A stretch of DNA of 64,000 bases from Argentina anserina (Eukaryota > Streptophyta > Magnoliopsida > Rosales > Rosaceae), in the NCBI RefSeq assembly GCF_933775445.1, contig NC_065873.1, positions 5,394,001 through 5,458,000 on the forward strand, given 5' to 3'. A program made the translations under genes and the position numbers. Shown piece after piece: positions 45,751-56,359 of the stretch (positions are counted from its first letter, which is position 1; each line of letters opens with the position of its first letter). The notes below the pieces were generated by a model. The model made no database searches. It was not told the origin of the DNA and saw nothing but the letters and a program-made list of their open reading frames with translations.

Positions 45751-46176
45751 ATGATGCAATCAAATTGCCTCCTCCTCCTCCTCTCCCTCTTTCTCTTTGC
45801 TACCCTCCTCGCCGACGGCGAACGTTTGTGTGATGGCGAACTTGTGTGTACAGTCGAGCGGGCTGACATCAACGACTCCCGCGTGAAAGAAATGGCAGAG
45901 TTCGCTGTGTCCGAGTTCAATAAGACATCCCGGAATAAAGAGTTGGTGTTCCAGAATGTGGTCAGCGGCCTTGTTCAGCTAGTACAGGGACTCAGGTATA
46001 CACTTGTCATTGCGGTTAGGGATGAGTCCTTGCCTTCTAGCCCAATTCTGAATTATGAGGCTTGCGTTCTTGAGGTCCCTTGGATGAACTCCACGACGCT
46101 GGATTCATTCCGCCAAGTTTACTATGACACCGTCATTAAAGTTTCCGAAATTGATCGCTCAAAGCTTCCATATTGA
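45751..46176 (+). CDS. Secreted phytocystatin (cysteine protease inhibitor), copy B
   Basis: The intronless frame encodes 141 residues. Residues 1-23 are a signal peptide. The plant cystatin signature of the helix reads EMAEFAVSEFNK (LARFAV-type), the first binding loop is QLVQG (QxVxG), and the second loop is VPW. These are the parts that block the active site of papain-like (C1A) proteases as a tight reversible inhibitor. A Cys pair lies near the mature N-terminus (CDGELVC) and another Cys in NYEACVLEVPW. Start: two adjacent ATGs follow the leader; the first is used here. The nearest protease sequence, 0.44 kb downstream, is dead, while an open paralogous protease lies at 17134-18422. Whether the inhibitor acts on that enzyme is inference. 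Confidence 0.92.
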   Translation: MMQSNCLLLLLSLFLFATLLADGERLCDGELVCTVERADINDSRVKEMAEFAVSEFNKTSRNKELVFQNVVSGLVQLVQGLRYTLVIAVRDESLPSSPILNYEACVLEVPWMNSTTLDSFRQVYYDTVIKVSEIDRSKLPY

Positions 46177-46619
46177 ATTTGATCGTTCCCATGGGGTGTA
46201 ATTTTCTAACTAATACATCTGTTGTATGGACGATGTAATTTTCTGCCATGCTTGTATCCTTTTTTTGGTTTATTGTAATAGAAAGGTATAGAGGAAATGA
46301 TTAATACGAGTTCAACATTTGATAAGTGTTTCCTAAAAAAGTGGTTTATCTGGCTTCACCCCTAATCAAAATGAATCATTGCATCTGATTCGGTTCAACT
46401 TGTGATCAGAATCAGAATATATAGCTGTTTTTTTTTTGTCTTTTTTGTTTTTGAGACAGGAACTATTCCTTACAATAAATGGTTAAACGCGAACTGCTTC
46501 CAAATTTGATCGATAAAATTGGCTTGATAAATACCAAAACATAATGGCTTGTGTTCCCTTTCCGAGATCAGCATGTTTCTTCACGCTTTTCACAACTCGC
46601 TCAGGCAAGGAATGCTGCA
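46177..46619 (+). other. Spacer between cystatin and dead protease
   Basis: This spacer aligns in parts with the sequence after the dead cystatin (4458-4610) and with the sequence just before the intact protease gene (about 17040-17133: AATGGCTT, GTTCC, GAGATC...CAGC, TTCACG). It shows that both copies once shared the cystatin-spacer-protease arrangement. Confidence 0.6.
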
Positions 46620-47040
46620 ATGGCTTTGTCTTGATCGATGGGTACTTTAGTCTTTAGCAGTGTCTAAAACATCATTGCAAGCATTACATTCTGAAGCTTG
46701 TGATTCCATGACCATTTTTCAAATGGTCGTGAACTGGATGGAAGAGCAGTGCATGCAGAAAATTACTCGAGCGCTATATTGACGGAGGAGTTTGATATAG
46801 AAAACTGCAACATTAATCAAGGTAAAAATAGTTCCACATTAGCTGCATACAACAGTGGTATGACTTATGAAGAGTTCCATAAGACTTGTGGTTGCAGGAT
46901 TGATAGATACACCAAACCTAAGCCCTAGCTCAATCTCTTACATTATTAGGTATCAAAATTATGAATGTGAGGACCTTCCCAAACAGTAACTGAAGGACAC
47001 AATTGAAGTTGCGCCAATATCAAGAACCAAGCAGGAAACT
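46620..47040 (+). pseudogene. Papain-family cysteine protease pseudogene
   Basis: The sequence aligns with exon 1 of the protease at 17134. It starts ATGGCTTTGTCTTGA, with a stop at codon 5. Propeptide words survive in different frames: NWMEEQ (46735-46750), EFDIENCNIN, YNSGMTYEEFHKTCGC and the stretch before the first mature residues (RYQNYECEDLP, then ISRTKQETG in place of VKIQGKCG). The catalytic Cys region and exon 2 are not recognisable. Stops, frameshifts and deletions rule out a product. Confidence 0.85.
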
Positions 47041-47282
47041 GGGGTTGGGTCTGAACGTACATAATCTCTGCATTATCGTCTGAAACGGACTTGGGGTACC
47101 ACGCCTACTTTGGATCATGTACAGGGTCAACAACTATCCGCAAAGAAAAAGAAAATCACTCATGTTTGAGCTTTGATGTCCTTATAAGGAGAGATATTTG
47201 TGGCAATCATTCAAAAATAACTATTGAGCTAGGCTTTCTTTGTTCTCATGGCGGAGTGAAGTGCAGTTCAAAAAGTCCTTGA

Positions 47283-47388
47283 TCACCTAAGCATTGAACA
47301 TTAACAAGTATCTCACAATCTTTGGGCACTAATAGGGGATTGATATAGTGACTGGCCTGAATCAAAATATGAAATTCAAATAGATTAG
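47283..47388 (+). repeat. Tail of a duplication unit, copy 2, interrupted by Copia element 4
   Basis: The stretch matches 45440-45560 (TTGAACATTAACAAGTA, TTTGGGCACT, TGACTGGCCTG). The match resumes to the right of the Copia insertion with TTGTATGTCCAAAAGAAA at about 55794. Confidence 0.7.
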
Positions 47389-47531
47389 TGAAAAGTAAAT
47401 GCTATATTGATTGTTTGATATATTACACATAGTTTGTTCTCTATATATAATCAGATTTACCCCACAAATCACGGAGAAAATCACGCCCGTGATTTCCTCC
47501 TTGAATCATGCTAACTTGAATCACGCTAACA
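47389..47531 (-). repeat. Copia element 4, 3' LTR
   Basis: It contains the inverted repeat GGAGAAAATCACG-CC-CGTGATTTCCTCC, one mismatch from perfect. Confidence 0.9.
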
Positions 47532-47537
47532 CTCCTC

Positions 47538-48417
47538 CTAAGTTGGCGCATACACATCAACCATGCTCAATTTGCTAAGTGAGTCATAAAAAGCATTTTT
47601 AGACACTCTTTTTGTGAGCATATTGGCAAGTTGCTCTTCTGTATGAACAAAATGAAAACTAATGATCTTCGCATCTAGCTTCTCCTTTATAAAGTAACGA
47701 TCAAACTCCACATGTTTTGTATGATCATGTTGCACAAGATTATGTGAAATATCAATAGCTGCCTTGTTGTCACAGTACAACTGCATAACACACTTAAGCT
47801 TAATACCCAAATCTTGTAGCAAATTTCTAAGCCATAACAATTCGCACACTCCCTGAGCCATACTTCTGTATTCTACTTCAGCACTAGATCGAGCTTACCA
47901 CTTTTTGTTTCTTACTCTTCCATGTAACAAGATTACCCCCAACAAAGGTAAAGTACCCTGATGTGGATCTCTGATCTGTAATATTTCCAGCCCAGTCTGC
48001 ATCTGTGAAGCCACAAACCTCAAGGATATTATTGTGATTAGAAAACATTACTCCTCTCCTTGGAGCTGACTTCAAGTACCTCAAAATCCTTATAACAGCA
48101 TCCATGTGGTCCACACTTGGATTATGCATGAACTGACTCACTACACTTACTGCATATGCAACATCTGGTCTGGTATGTGATAAATAAATCAGGCGTCCAA
48201 CTAGCCTCTGATAACGAGGTTTTTCAGTAGGCACTTGATTTGGATACTCTGCTAACTGATGGTTCTGCTCAATAGGAGTATCAATGGGAGTGCAATCTAA
48301 CATACCTGTCTCTGTTAGTAGATCAATGATGTACTTCATTTGACACAGATAGATTCTATCACTTCCCCGGGCTACCTCAATGCCCAAGAAGTACTTAAGT
48401 GTACCTAGGTCATTCAT
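47538..48417 (-). pseudogene. Copia RT C-terminus and RNase H (element 4)
   Basis: The frame 47884-48417 holds the end of RT (MNDLGTLKYFLGIEVAR, RLVGRLIYLSHTRPDVAYAV, LRYLK) and the first RNase H Asp (GFTDADWAGN). The rest of RNase H is in 47538-47861 (VCELLWLRNLL, LYCDNKAAI, HTKHVEFD, ANMLTKR) after a break near 47870-47884. Confidence 0.88.
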
Positions 48418-48435
48418 CTCAAACTTTGTGGCTAG

Positions 48436-48920
48436 CTAGTTCTGTAATCTACCCACCTCAACAGTATCATTCTCAGTAACTACCATATCATCAACATATA
48501 TAATTAGGGTTGTTACCTTCCATTGTTGATATCTGAGAAATAATCTATGGTCTGAATTACTCTGTCTGTAGCCAATCTTTCTCATGAATTGTGAGAATCT
48601 TCCAAACCAAGCACGAGGTGACTGTTTAAGACCATACAAAGACTTTCTCAATCTACATATAAAGTTACTTGGAGAAGCGGCCACATATCCAGGCGGAAGA
48701 TCCATGTACACTTCCTCTGTAAGTTCTCCATGAAGGAATGCATTCTTAACATCAAACTGTCTAAGTGGTCATATCCGAATAGTATTTATCTTTGCAACAG
48801 GTGCAAATGTCTCATCATAGTCTATGCCATATTTCTAGGTGAACCCCTTTGCTACTAGGCGTGCTTTATCACTGACCCATCTAGATTATGCTTCACTGTA
48901 AACACCCAACGACATCCTAT
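48436..48920 (-). pseudogene. Copia reverse transcriptase core (element 4)
   Basis: The frame 48436-48711 carries KSLYGLKQSPRAW and the catalytic YVDD motif (LIIYVDDMVVT). Upstream codons in other frames show the region that precedes it. Stops and frameshifts near 48430, 48715-48770 and 48835 break the frame. Confidence 0.87.
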
Positions 48921-50153
48921 AGTCTTCTTGCCATGTGGTGGAGATACAAGCTCCCAAGTATTGTTTTTTGTAATGCTTCCATCTCTTCCTCCATTGCTTT
49001 CTTCCATTTTTTTGGATCTCTCAATGCATCTTGCACTTTGTTAGATATTGATACAGTAGATATTTGATTCACAAATGATTCATATGACTTAGACAATCTT
49101 TTGGTAGACATAAAATTTGCCACATGATACTTAGCTTTAGTCTGAATGGTAGGTTCATATTGTTTTGTCGGCTGACCCCGAGTAGACCTATTTGGCAAGA
49201 CATATTGTCTACTATTAGCTTCACTAGTATTATCCCCAATAGAATGACTAACCTCGGGTAAGTGATCTTCCGTACCAGGAGAGCATTGGTCAGGTGTATA
49301 AATAATAGTACAGGAGACATGATGGGCAATTGTGTTGTCATCTTTTGGTACCTGAATCTCTATAGTGACTACACTAGAATCATCTGGTGGTGTCTGTGTA
49401 GCTGACACATTGGTAATCTCAATTGAATCTGTCATCTTATCTACTGACTTACTTATCTCCCCATCTCCATGATACAACTCTTTAAAATATGAATTCGCCC
49501 CCGGAATGGCAGTACCAGAAAGGGTAAAATAGCTCATGCTCAAAGAAAGTAACATCCATAGTGACATTGTACTTCTGGGTAGGTGGATGATAGAACCGGT
49601 ACCCTTTATGATGTCCTCCATACTCAACAAACACACATTTGACTGCACGGGCATCCAACTTAGACCGCTGATGTTTTGGAAGATGGACAAAAGCCACACA
49701 ACCGAAAACACGGGCATGAAGATTATGAAAAGAAGGTAATGAGACATGAGATGCAAGCACCTCGTATGAAACTTTTCCCTGAAGGACACGAGAAGGAAGA
49801 CAATTAATGAGGTGGGCGGAAGTAAGGACATCATCACCCCAAAGGTATTTAGGCATATGGGCACTAAAAACAATACACCGAGCCATATCAAGTAAATGAC
49901 GATTTTTCCTTTCAGAAACTCCATTTTGCTCAAGTGTGTAAGGACACGTTGTTTGATGAACAATTCCGTTTTTGGTAAAGAACTCCTGAAAGACACAATT
50001 CACATATTCCCCCCCCCCATTGTCAAAACGAAGAACTCGAATTGTGGCATTATACTGTGTTTGGACAGTGGTATAGAAGGCTTGAAAAGCCTGAAAAAAC
50101 TTCATCTTTAGTTTTGAGGAGAACAATCCAGGAAAGACGAGTGCAATCATCAT
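48917..50153 (-). pseudogene. Copia integrase and linker (element 4)
   Basis: The frame 49482-50153 contains the integrase core with Asp in LRFDNGGGEYVN and Glu in NGVSERKNRH, then FGCVAFVHLPKHQRSKLD. The DNGGGEY motif has an extra Gly, encoded by a run of 10 G (50009-50018 on the plus strand). The linker to RT continues in an overlapping frame down to 48917. The first catalytic Asp and the zinc finger are upstream in broken sequence (50160-50460). Confidence 0.85.
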
Positions 50154-51316
50154 TCAACGACACATAATACCGCATTCTTGACACAATAGACTCTTGGGAG
50201 AGTCCCCAAACATCAGAATGAATTAATTCAAAAGGAAGAATACGTTTATTAGAAGGACTAGGGGAATAAGTAGATCAATGACTCTTACCTAAATACATGT
50301 CTCACAACGTAAAGATGACTCATCTACACTAATAAACAAAGTACGCATGGATTGTTTCATAACACTAAAAGATTGATGCCCTAAGCGACGATGCCATAAC
50401 CAAACTTCACTTAGCTTGTCAGAAGTGGAGATTAAAGCAGTCCGAGACTATGCCCCTGGTTTTTCCCCCGCATATGTCTGATCCATATGAAACAACATGC
50501 CTCTCAGATACCCCTGACCAATTACTCCCCGGTGAGAAGATCATCAAAGATCGCATATGTAACGACCCTAAAATTTCAAGCTTAAAAACTCAAAATTTCA
50601 AGTCGTTAAACACTAAACAATTTCAATGAAATCGAAATCATTTAAATGCCACAGCGGATCATCTCTGAGTTCAAAATACAACTCAGTTAAATCGATTATT
50701 ACAAACCAAATTATAATTCAACATTATAATAAATGGAAATGAATAATCCTCACAACAACCTCACAAGATAGTCACACAAAATTCTCACACAAGCTGGAGG
50801 TAAATAACTTCAAGTCCTCTGGGCTGTCCGTCAATTCCCGCTAATCCACACCTGCGGAGTTATCCACTACACCATCGAATTGGTGCACCGGGATTGTAAC
50901 ACAAACCCGGTAAGCTTTACAGCTCGTATGAGTAAAATGAAAATATAATTCGCATATCAATATATACGACAATCCAGAAATCAACAAATATAAACGCACT
51001 CATGAGTCAATGGACGGCCCATCTGGTCGTCCCAAGAAATATAAAATAAAACGCTCATGAGAAATTAAGTAACCCTTATGGTTACCCAAATGCATTATAT
51101 TACGGGTACCAAGAACGCTGGTACACATCTGTTACCCCTCTCGTAATACACCGCCGATATTGGATAGCCACCCGCTACCCAACATCCAAAACAATCTGAG
51201 TACCCATGAGCAGATAACCACCCGTTACCTCACATGCAGTACTAAGGCAGACAGACTAGAGCTCTAACTGTATCGTAACTTTCGCCCGGCCAAAGGCTAG
51301 GTTCCGACTTGCCAAA

Positions 51317-51945
51317 CACGTACAATAATCTCACATCATATTGTACCAAATCACGTCCGAAGACAAATCAACATTTTAACAATCTCAATGTTAAAATCAC
51401 GTACAATAATCTCACATCATATTGTACCAAAAATCAAGTCCGAAGACAAATCAACATTTTAACAATCTCCATGTTAAAATCACGTACAATAATCTCACAT
51501 CATATTGTACAAATCAAAATCACATGCTCGATATATAAATCTCGTCATCAAAATGACATAAAACACGATAAAATCATAACAGTATATTATATAGCAAACT
51601 ATATATATATGTACATATTTACCATTTATACAATATATATATAATCCATTATATCATATACATGTCATATTTCATAAACACGTCCGAAGACAAAAACTCG
51701 TCCGAAGACAAAACTCGTCTGAAGACAAAACATTTTAACAAACTCATGTTAAAACCACGTACAATAATCACACCTCATATTGTACAAAAATCAAATTACA
51801 TGCTCAATATTTAATTCTCGTCATTCGAAATGACAAATTCCAATGAATTCATAACAGTATATAATATAGCAAACTATATATATATGTAATTATTACCATT
51901 TATACAATATATATGTAATCCACTATATTGTATACATGCCGTAAT
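51317..51945. repeat. Tandem repeats inside the solo-LTR-like unit
   Basis: Units of 81-83 bp start with CACGTACAATAATCTCACATC at 51317, 51398 and 51481. The last unit and its AT-rich continuation (TAACAGTATAT, AGCAAACTATATATATATG, ACCATTTATACAATATATAT) are repeated again at about 51756-51945. Confidence 0.85.
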
Positions 51946-52409
51946 TCAATATTAAAAACTCTTGCAAAATCTTGAATCACCGCAAGGGTAGATTCGTAAA
52001 TAAGTGAGATTTTACTCACCTTATCGACTCGAGCGTAATTCCAAAATTTCCGAAAATAATTCCTTTCCTCGATTTATCGATCACCTTGAAAAGATAAGAA
52101 AAGAATTTTAGAAACGTTTCGTAAACCTTAAAATGCCGAAACAGTAATAATCGGTTACTGTTCAGCAATTTTCGGTTTTATGAAATTACTGGTCACTGTT
52201 CAATGTTATTGTTCACTATTCACTGTTCCGTATTTACTATTTGTACATTACTGTACAAATACACATCCAATACGTATCTCTGTACGAGTACATACTGTTT
52301 ACATATTTTTGTACGTATAAATACTACTTAAATGTACGTACTGTCTCAGTAAATAAAAATTACCGAATTATCTTTTCAAAATTACTTTTTACCTTTACTA
52401 AAAGTAATT

Positions 52410-52520
52410 TACATTTACAATTACCGTACGTAAATAAAATTTACATTTATCGCACGTAAATAAAATTTACATTTACATTTATCGTACATAAATAAAATTT
52501 ATATTTACATTTACCGTACG
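52410..52520. repeat. Short tandem repeat, ATTTACATTTACCGTACGTAA type
   Basis: About four units of about 27 bp with variants of CGTACGTAAATAAAATTTAC. Confidence 0.8.
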
Positions 52521-53611
52521 TAATAAATTACAAACTTACCCTTCTCGGAACCACTGTTCCCGCCGCCGCACGTGGCGGCGCGTGGGGTACACGCGCCACC
52601 CGCCGGCAGGCTGCGCGTGGGGCTCACGCGCCGACACTACCAACGGCGCGTATCATGCCACCGCCGCCCCTAATCTCCTGATTTCTTCCCCCTCTTCTTC
52701 CTCCTGCCACCAGCCACATCCCTACTCCCTGCCTAACTACTCACGCGCTGCCTAAAGAGGCGGTTTCCCCCTATTCCTCCTCCCCGATCTCCACCAAATC
52801 AAATCAAAACAATCAAAAATCCACAACCAATCCATCAATTACATCGATTCATACCTTAATCGAAGCCAAGAACTCCGATTTGGTTCCGGAAGAGCTTGGA
52901 TCGCCGGCGGTATTTCAACTCTTCGGGAAGCACTCAGATCGACGGGGTTCGGCCTCCAAGTTGAAGGCAGAGGGCACCAAGGCGAGGGTCGACGTCGAGA
53001 AGCCCTCCTCCGTGCTCGTGCTTCATCGGAGATGCGCCTAGGATGGAGACTTTTTCTGCCAAATCCAGGGGTAGCTGGTGGAGCTTCGGCGGTGCGTGGG
53101 ACGACGTGTCGAGCTCGGGGTCGGTAGTGGAGGGTCGCGCGAAGCTGCCCAGGCCGGCGGTGGGCGACACGGACGAGCGGTGAGGGAGATCGCCGGTGAT
53201 GGATTTTCTGAGGGAGGGAGGGTGCGAATCGGGGAGAGAGAATGGGGAGGGATGCGGATGGGAGAGAGAGAGAAGGGTTTCCTGAAATGGAAACCCTAAT
53301 CACAAAAATACCCTTTTATACTCGTTTTCAAAATCGGAAACTAACTTCCGACGCTAATAACTCTTACGTACAACGTCCGATTTGAACGCGTCACATACTC
53401 ACGAACTCGTATCGATAAGCTCTACAACTTTCGTGAAGGAAGTTTTCGCAACCGAGCGACGGAATAAAAGTCGATCTATACGTTGCGGTAACGTTACGTT
53501 TTCTAATTAAACGATCCGAGAACGTTTCCGTTTTCGTCTCGAAATGTCGCAAACCTCCAATTGTCGTCTTGAATTACTTTCACAAGTTTAACACTTTAAA
53601 ATACTCGACAT

Positions 53612-54828
53612 TTAGTTTCTAAAAATTCGGGTTATTACAGCATATATATGAAAAAATGTCACAGAACACTTAGCGTCAGTGTTCAATTGGGGAACAGATA
53701 TCAAATGATGAGATAAAGCAGGGACATATAGCACATTATGAAGCTCTATTGTGGGAGTAATACGAACTGATCCTTTCCCGAATACAGGAAAGGCCTCACC
53801 ATTAGCATTAGTAACATAAGGTATTGGTGGAGGACAATACGGTAAAATAAGATTTGTCATAAGTCATATGATCAGATGCACCGGAATCAATAATCCGTAT
53901 CAAAACCAACAAAGTTAGAAATATTGAAAGCTATACCAATTTTACCATGACCAGCGATGGATGCGGTAGGCATTGCTCCTCCTGCTGTATGATGATCACG
54001 TCCAACCATACCATAGATATCTGGTTCTTGGATGAATTGAATAGCTGCTTTCGCCTTGGGACGATAATTAGGCATTTTAGGCCTAAGGTGTGGATATAGC
54101 TTCCAACAGGTCGCACGAGCATGGTTAGTATTATGACAATAAGAGCAAGGAGGACGGGGCTGATTCCCGAAGGCGGGTGGTGGTCCTTGCCGATGAAGTG
54201 GAGCTGAAGTTGCCTGCTGAAGGGGTAGTGCTGGAGATCTAGCATGAACAATAAGGCTGGAAACTTCAACTTGTGTATGATGAAGACTTTCCTGTTGAAA
54301 CTCATCCTTTCGGATATATGTGAAAGCTGTAATCAGGCTAGTGGGTTCGGTCCTTCTGAGTAATTCCCCTTTCGCACTGTTATGTTTTGCATCAAGACCT
54401 TTCAGGAAATGATGAACGTGCTCAAGCTCCTTTTCTTGTTGGTACCTGATAATATCCTCTTGATTCTTGATCATGCAAAGACTTTTCACATCAATCTCAG
54501 CCCAAATATTTTTTAGTTTGGTGAAATATTGCACCACCGGTTGCCCATCCTATTGCATCGCTAAAGCTGTGCACATTAACTCATGAACCTGTATGAAATC
54601 AGAGTCATTAGTATATAAGCCTTCCAGTGTCCACCATATTGCCTGCGCAGTGTCACATGCCTCCACCAGATCAACTATCTCTTCATTCATAGCTTTCCAC
54701 AAGACTGACATTACAAGACCATCATCGTCATACCACTTAGTGTAGGCAACAATATCATCTGCACTAGAAGCTTTAGTTACTCCGGTTACATGCCTCATCT
54801 TGTGCATTCCTCGAAGATGAGCTGCCAT
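53612..54828 (-). pseudogene. Copia Gag and protease region (element 4)
   Basis: Gag starts at 54828 (MAAHLRGMHKMRHVTGVTKA) with the UBN2-type segment EACDTAQAIWWTLEGLY. A break at about 54540 leads to the second part 53887-54537 (VQYFTKLKNIWAEID, HHFLKGLDAKHNSAKGELL), which carries the zinc knuckle CSYCHNTNHARATC. The frame 53612-53860 beyond another break matches the region next to the protease (GKGSVRITPTIELHNVLYVP, HHLISVPQLN), cut by the 3.1-kb unit. Confidence 0.87.
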
Positions 54829-55599
54829 AATTCTCTTTCATTTACGGAAATTGGTCTCATTGAGTTTGGTTCCAGCAAAAGAACCATTGTCAGAACTCTT
54901 GAAAAATACTTCAAATTTCGGAACATCATTGTTCTTAGAACTCTCAACTTCGTCTAAAAAAAACATTGAAAAAGCAGATTAAAAATCAGGAATTATACAG
55001 CGGAAACACCAAAAAACTGATATGAACCTATCTAATTTGGGCCGGGTCGGAGCGAATATGTCCGGGTCGGGTTGAAATTGATCCGAGTGGTATTTATGGC
55101 TGAAACACCCCGGAAATTGCCAAAAATTGAAATTCCTCTGCTTCTGCTTTTCCCGAAAGCTTCTCTTGTCCGATTCGATCTGAAAATCGCTGAAAAAGGA
55201 TGGAGAGCTCGAGCAGCGCAGTGGAGCCAGAAATTGGTGCGGTGGAGAGCTCGATGCGGGCCGGTGAGGTCGAAGTGGCACTTGGAGGCGTAGGCAGAGA
55301 GTGTGGCTTGGTCGAAGGGCTAAAGAGCTGAGCACCGAGGACGAAGCAACACTTGGAGGCGGAGGCAGAGAGTGGCAAGGAGGCGCTGGGAGGCGATGAA
55401 GAGGAAGGCGACTACTACGAGCAGGACTACTCTGATTTGGAGGACTGCTGGACGCGTCGCGGATTGCCGATGTCGTCGGATGATTTCGACGAGGATGGAG
55501 GAATGCGCCGAGCTCTTGCAAGAACACTACCGGTTCTATGAAAGGTAAGAACACAAACCCAAACCCAGAAAATAGAAAAAAATTGGTTCTAATACCAAG
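54829..55599 (-). other. 5' leader of Copia element 4, with a possible captured host exon
   Basis: The leader separates the 5' LTR from gag. On the opposite (plus) strand, 55350-55548 has acidic coding-like sequence and ends TATGAAAG|GTAAGA, a strong splice donor. It could be a host gene fragment carried by the element; I do not recognise the gene. Confidence 0.45.
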
Positions 55600-55743
55600 T
55601 GAAAAGTAAATGCTATATTGATTGATTGATATATTACACAAAGTTTATTCTCTATATATAATCAGATTTACCCCCACAAATCACGGAGGAAATCACGCCC
55701 GTGATTTCCTCCTTGAATCATGCTAACTTGAATCACGCTAACA
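55600..55743 (-). repeat. Copia element 4, 5' LTR
   Basis: It contains a perfect 13-bp inverted repeat GGAGGAAATCACG / CGTGATTTCCTCC separated by CC. It begins TGAAAAGTAAATGC. Confidence 0.9.
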
Positions 55744-55849
55744 AAATTAAATAAATGTTCATTACATTTAAAATTTTAAATCAACAAAAGTTGTATGTCC
55801 AAAAGAAATAATTCCCAGATATCTCATCAAATAGACATTGCCTTGGCTC

Positions 55850-56359
55850 CAATGGCGGAACCACATAGCAGGCTATCCCGGCTATAGCCCAGACGAAAAT
55901 TAGTTAGAGATGTTAACTACTATAAGTCCTCGGGGTAGTTGAATTGGCTGGGTGACTATCATTGGTTGGGCTGTGACCCTAGTTCGAATCCCTTGCTTGG
56001 TCCTTTTTCTCTATTTTATGTAGTCCTTTTTCTCTCTTTTGTCTTTCCTTTTTCTCTATTTTACCCTACTTGGTCATTTTTCATTTTTCTCTATTTTCTC
56101 CCTTTTGTCTCTCCTTTTCCTCTATTATTTCTGTTTCTTTAGAAAAAAAAATCTCTCTTCCCAATTATTTCTTTAAATTGGTATATTAAAAAAATCTTAC
56201 AATATTTTCTACTAGTAAGAAATATATATATCTTCTTTCTCTATTGAAAGAGCTTTTTCTTTAAACGTAACATTTTTAAATGTAATCTCTTTAACTATTT
56301 TTTTTATATTAAAAAAATTCTTAAAACCAACACTCCATTTTAAATTCATTCCGCCCCTG
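55850..56359. mobile_element. Small hAT-like non-autonomous element
   Basis: Ends CAATGGCGGAA and (reverse complement of right end) CAGGGGCGGAA form inverted repeats. The flanks CTTGGCTC (55842-55849) and CTTAGCTC (56360-56367) are an 8-bp target duplication with one mismatch. The element is 510 bp, AT-rich and T-rich inside, and encodes nothing. Confidence 0.75.
55925..55995 (+). other. SINE-like RNA polymerase III promoter within the hAT element
   Basis: GGTAGTTGAATTGGCTGG resembles an A box, and TAGTTCGAATCCC about 48 bp later is a good B box (GWTCRANNC). T-rich sequence follows. The arrangement suits a tRNA-derived SINE fragment. It is not a tRNA gene: no acceptor stem can be paired. Confidence 0.5.

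Larger units (their letters stand above)
50558..53639 (+). mobile_element. Solo-LTR-like unit of 3.1 kb inside Copia element 4
   Basis: The unit begins TGTAACGACCC and ends GGGTTATTACA, flanked by an exact 5-bp duplication GCATA (50553-50557 and 53640-53644). It has no primer-binding site, gag or pol, so a large solo LTR is the simplest reading. Its interior holds tandem repeats (51317-51945, 52410-52520) and a GC-rich part (52555-53280). The ends match, inverted, those of 57273-60741. Which strand is the sense strand is unknown; plus is used for convenience. Confidence 0.8.
47389..55743 (-). mobile_element. Copia retrotransposon with short LTRs (element 4), split by a solo-LTR-like unit
   Basis: Direct LTRs of 143 and 144 bp (47389-47531 and 55600-55743) have TG and CA ends. 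The primer-binding site is the reverse complement of GGTTCTAATACCA at 55585-55597. On the minus strand lie leader, gag, protease region, integrase, RT and RNase H, so every Copia part is represented, each with frame breaks. A 3.1-kb unit (50558-53639) interrupts pol between gag/protease and integrase. No clear target duplication was found (ATTAG left, AAATT right). LTRs differ by about four substitutions and one indel, so it is relatively young. Confidence 0.9.

Noticed and set aside
51317..51560. Regularly spaced direct repeats resembling a CRISPR array
   Set aside because: The units are directly adjacent tandem copies without unique spacers, inside a plant LTR unit. CRISPR arrays are not expected in a plant nuclear genome.
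52839..53303. 154-codon minus-strand frame, rich in Pro, Arg and Ser
   Set aside because: It lies in the GC-rich part of a solo-LTR-like unit, has no recognisable domain, and overlaps other open frames of similar length on both strands. GC-rich sequence with few stops explains it.
55925..55995. Possible tRNA gene
   Set aside because: A B-box-like motif is present, but no acceptor or anticodon stem can be formed and the A-box match is weak. It was kept only as a SINE-like sequence.
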